A stretch of DNA of 14,911 nucleotides from Nitrospirota bacterium. Its GTDB lineage: Bacteria; Nitrospirota; Thermodesulfovibrionia; Thermodesulfovibrionales; JdFR-85. Where the stretch lies: NCBI GenBank assembly GCA_015485235.1, contig WFTX01000117.1, forward strand, positions 1 through 14,911, in the 5' to 3' direction. Under the pieces are notes generated by a model. It saw only the letters and a program-made list of their open reading frames with translations, ran no database searches and was not told the origin of the DNA. Made by a program: the position numbers and the translations under genes. The number at the start of each line of letters is the position of its first letter. Positions within the stretch are counted from its first letter, which is position 1. This document shows positions 12,693 to 14,911 of this stretch, piece after piece.

Positions 12693-13031
12693 GTGACCGG
12701 AAAGATTGTTGAGATAATCATAATGGAGGGCATCGCCCTCATCTTCTTTGTTTTCGCCTACCTGATAGGAGTGAAAGGGAAGATGCATCTGATCGCCGGA
12801 TACAATGAAAAGACAGCAGACCGGGTGACGGACAAGAAGGGGCTCGCCCGCCTTGTGGCAAGGCTCTGTATCCTGATTGCCGTTGCCTCGGCAATGATGC
12901 CCCTTGCCACCTATCTCTTCGGGAAAACCCGCCACGGCATGCTCCTTGTCATAGGGCATTATGGTGGGTTCATCATGGGCACTGTGCTGTTCATGATGCT
13001 TCAGAGCAGGGAATACATCGTCAGGAAATAG
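12693..13031 (+). CDS. Small membrane protein, DUF3784-like
   Basis: A 112-residue protein of unknown function with three predicted membrane segments: about residues 6-26, 53-76 and 82-103. Between the first and second lies KMHLIAGYNEKTADRVTDKK, which matches the LIAGYN...K signature of the DUF3784 family; this is a motif-level match. The start is uncertain. GTG 12693 uses the weak AGTGAG before it. ATG 12723 (residue 11) would still keep the first membrane segment and may be the real one. It lies downstream of a strong terminator and 42 nt before cysK, so it may share a message with cysK. No functional link to cysteine synthesis is known to me. Confidence 0.7.
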   Translation: MTGKIVEIIIMEGIALIFFVFAYLIGVKGKMHLIAGYNEKTADRVTDKKGLARLVARLCILIAVASAMMPLATYLFGKTRHGMLLVIGHYGGFIMGTVLFMMLQSREYIVRK

Positions 13032-13073
13032 GAGCTTATCCTGATCAAATAAAACTTCAAGGGAGGAGACATA

Positions 13074-13988
13074 ATGAAGGCGCAGAACATCCTTGAGACA
13101 ATAGGCAGCACCCCCCATCTCAGAATTAACAGGCTCTTTGGAGACCGGGCAGAAGTATGGATAAAGCTGGAAAGGGCAAACCCCGGCGGGAGCATAAAGG
13201 ACAGGATAGCCCTATCCATGGTCGAGGATGCTGAAAGGAGGGGCATTCTCCGTGAAGGAAGCGTGATCATCGAGCCCACATCGGGCAATACCGGGATCGG
13301 CCTTGCCATGGTTGCCGCTGTAAAGGGATACCGGCTGATCCTTGTGATGCCAGAGTCCATGTCAGTGGAGAGGAGAAAGCTGATGGCCGCCTACGGTGCC
13401 GACATTGAACTCACCCCCAGGGAACTGGGGATGAAGGGAGCCATAGAGAGGGCTAAAGAGATGGTAAGTGAGATACCCGGCGCCTGGATGCCCCAGCAGT
13501 TTGAAAACGAGGCCAACATAGCCGCCCACCGGGACTTCACGGCAGGGGAGATTCTCCGGGACTTCCCAGAGGGGCTGGACTGCCTGATAACCGGCGTTGG
13601 GACGGGCGGACATATTACAGGCTGTACAGAGGTCCTGAAGAAGGAGTTCCCCTCATTCCAGGCCTTTGCCGTGGAACCTGACCTCTCCCCGGTTATAAGC
13701 GGGGGGAAGCCCGGGCTCCATCCCATACAGGGCATAGGAGCAGGGTTCATCCCCGGGACCCTCCATACCGACCTCCTGGACGGAGTAATCCAGGTCTCCA
13801 AGGAAGAGGCATTTCTCTATACAAAACGGGCTGCCAGGGAAGAGGGCCTCTTCTGCGGGGTCTCCACAGGTGCCGCCCTGGCCGCAGTAGCAAAGAAACT
13901 CCCCGAACTACCCGACGGGGCAAGGGTGCTCACATTCTGCTATGACACAGGCGAGAGATACCTCTCTGTGGAGGGCCTGTTTGATTAA
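13074..13988 (+). CDS. cysK: Cysteine synthase A (O-acetylserine sulfhydrylase)
   Basis: A PLP enzyme that makes cysteine from O-acetylserine and sulfide in the cytoplasm. The 304-residue length is typical. The PLP lysine is K42 in NPGGSIKDRIA. The substrate loop TSGNTG is at 69-74, the phosphate-binding GVGTGGH at 174-180, and the IQGIGAGFIP loop at 218-227. The stretch MPESMSVERRKLMAAYGA, then GMKGAIERAKEM, follows the CysK rather than the CysM pattern, and the C-terminus has CYDTGERYLS. There is no C-terminal CBS domain, so it is not a cystathionine beta-synthase fusion. GGGAGGAG lies about 7 nt before ATG. Its stop overlaps the stop of the opposite-strand gene by 3 nt, so the two transcripts collide without a visible terminator. 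Confidence 0.95.
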   Translation: MKAQNILETIGSTPHLRINRLFGDRAEVWIKLERANPGGSIKDRIALSMVEDAERRGILREGSVIIEPTSGNTGIGLAMVAAVKGYRLILVMPESMSVERRKLMAAYGADIELTPRELGMKGAIERAKEMVSEIPGAWMPQQFENEANIAAHRDFTAGEILRDFPEGLDCLITGVGTGGHITGCTEVLKKEFPSFQAFAVEPDLSPVISGGKPGLHPIQGIGAGFIPGTLHTDLLDGVIQVSKEEAFLYTKRAAREEGLFCGVSTGAALAAVAKKLPELPDGARVLTFCYDTGERYLSVEGLFD

Positions 13989-14764
13989 CAAAAATCCTTA
14001 CAGTATCGTTCCATGAACTCCCTTGTTATTCTTCCGAGCCGGTCATCCAGTATTTCATAGACCTTCGACTGGATTGATCCGGGAACACCCCTGTAGAACG
14101 CCTGGGCGATTCCTCCGGTGATGCAGGCCAGGGTATCCGAGTCGCCACCCAGTGATACCGCTGTCCGGAGGGCATCCTCAAAATCTGAAGAGTCAATGAA
14201 TGCCCGGATCGCCTGAGGCACAGTACCCTGTGATGAAACATCAAACTTGTAGTAAGGCCGGATCTGGTCTGTGTGCCTGCTCAGGTCATACTGGAATCTT
14301 GTCTCAATAAATGCCCTGATCCCGGCCTTTGATTCCCCGGTTCTGGCAAGAAAGATTGCAGCGGCCGTTGCCTGGGCACCCTTGATCCCTTCGGGGTGAT
14401 TATGGGTGATTTCAGTAAATTCCCTTGCCTTTTGCAGGACCGTCTCAAGATCGTCACAGGCATATCCCACAGGGCTGATGCGCATTGCCGCACCATTTCC
14501 CCAGCTGTTATACGCTCTGGAGTCCCGGCTCCGTGCCCATCGGTGAAAACCCTCTCCATATCCCCTGTCAGGATACAAACGATAGAACCTCTTCAGGTTA
14601 TCCCCATAGGGTATATCTCTCAGGATGGAGTCCGCCAGGGCGATTGTCAGGATTGAGTCATCCGTGAAAGAGCATTGCCCGGAAAACAGAACGAAATCCT
14701 TTGTCTTGATGTTGCTCCACTCGTAGACCGAGCCGACGATATCACCGGCAATTGCGCCAATCAT
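13985..14764 (-). CDS. ADP-ribosylglycohydrolase family protein
   Basis: A 259-residue member of the DraG/ARH hydrolase family, which removes ADP-ribose from proteins or other acceptors using two magnesium ions. Metal-binding motifs are intact: GAIAGDIVGSVYEW near the start (residues 3-16), FTDDS (33-37), and SLGGDSDTLACITGGIA (204-220) with D208 and D210. Other family blocks are SWGNGAAMRISPVG (87-100) and THNHPEGIKGAQA (120-132). The start ATG at 14764 has AAAAAGGAG about 7 nt upstream. The stop lies in the same TTAA as the cysK stop, on the other strand. Known DraG works beside the transferase DraT on nitrogenase; no draT or nif gene is in view, so the substrate is unknown. Confidence 0.92.
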   Translation of the reverse strand: MIGAIAGDIVGSVYEWSNIKTKDFVLFSGQCSFTDDSILTIALADSILRDIPYGDNLKRFYRLYPDRGYGEGFHRWARSRDSRAYNSWGNGAAMRISPVGYACDDLETVLQKAREFTEITHNHPEGIKGAQATAAAIFLARTGESKAGIRAFIETRFQYDLSRHTDQIRPYYKFDVSSQGTVPQAIRAFIDSSDFEDALRTAVSLGGDSDTLACITGGIAQAFYRGVPGSIQSKVYEILDDRLGRITREFMERYCKDFC

Positions 14765-14911
14765 TACCCACTCCTTTTTCAGGCCTGATGATCAAACCCG
14801 CCTGCCGCTGAGGAGATGCCAGAGAAAGAGCGGCCAGGTGCGCCCACTTTGATTGATAGACTGTAAAGGCGGACAGGTTGCAGGAACGATCAACTGACAC
14901 CCTCTCGAGAC
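14765..14911. other. Terminal intergenic stretch
   Basis: Upstream of the hydrolase gene. Apart from that gene's ribosome site I see no convincing promoter, RNA gene, repeat or coding frame. A neighbouring gene may begin beyond the window end. Confidence 0.5.

Overview
The window is a 14.9 kb chromosomal stretch from a motile, diderm (Gram-negative-type) bacterium. The outer-membrane L-ring and P-ring genes flgH and flgI require two membranes. Base composition is moderately GC-rich, arginine is very often AGG and isoleucine often ATA. A FlgJ rod-binding domain fused to an M23 peptidase, together with a FliW-CsrA pair, a TetR-DsrE2-type pair and a MshEN-PilT ATPase, suggests Nitrospirota (Thermodesulfovibrio-like) or a deltaproteobacterial (Desulfobacterota) lineage. 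That placement is an inference with modest confidence. No tRNA, rRNA, CRISPR, insertion sequence or phage gene was seen.

Positions 1-7892 (+) form one long flagellar run. It holds the 3' part of flgH, then flgI and a flgJ-M23 fusion (L-ring, P-ring, rod assembly and wall remodelling). A near-consensus sigma-28 (FliA) promoter at 2433-2459 follows. After it come flgM (anti-sigma-28), flgN (export chaperone), flgK and flgL (hook-filament junction), csrA, fliW, and a long 6-phosphofructokinase-family gene only 4 nt after fliW. Genes overlap or nearly touch, so they are probably translationally coupled. The logic is the late flagellar checkpoint: once the hook is complete, FlgM is exported, sigma-28 is freed, and junction proteins plus the CsrA/FliW translational switch are made. 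No flagellin gene lies in the window.

Positions 7910-9478 (-) encode a PilT-type ATPase with an N-terminal MshEN (c-di-GMP-binding type) domain. It converges on the phosphofructokinase gene. It diverges from a two-gene signalling operon (9692-11379, +): a protein with a degenerate histidine-kinase ATPase domain plus an intact receiver domain, and an HDOD protein. Both divergent promoters can be read in the 213-nt gap.

Positions 11456-12515 (+) are a bicistron of a TetR-family repressor and a DsrE/DsrF-like sulfur-relay or peroxiredoxin-like protein. A strong sigma-70 promoter with a palindromic operator in its spacer precedes it, and three tandem perfect stem-loops follow it, the last a classic terminator. 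Then come a small DUF3784-like membrane protein and cysteine synthase cysK (+). They are followed by a convergent ADP-ribosylglycohydrolase gene (-) whose stop codon overlaps that of cysK.

Points most worth a second look are the MshEN-PilT fusion, the GGA-in-loop hairpin over the csrA start codon, the phosphofructokinase riding in the flagellar operon, the degenerate kinase-receiver-HDOD unit, and the auto-operator of the tetR-dsrE2 operon.
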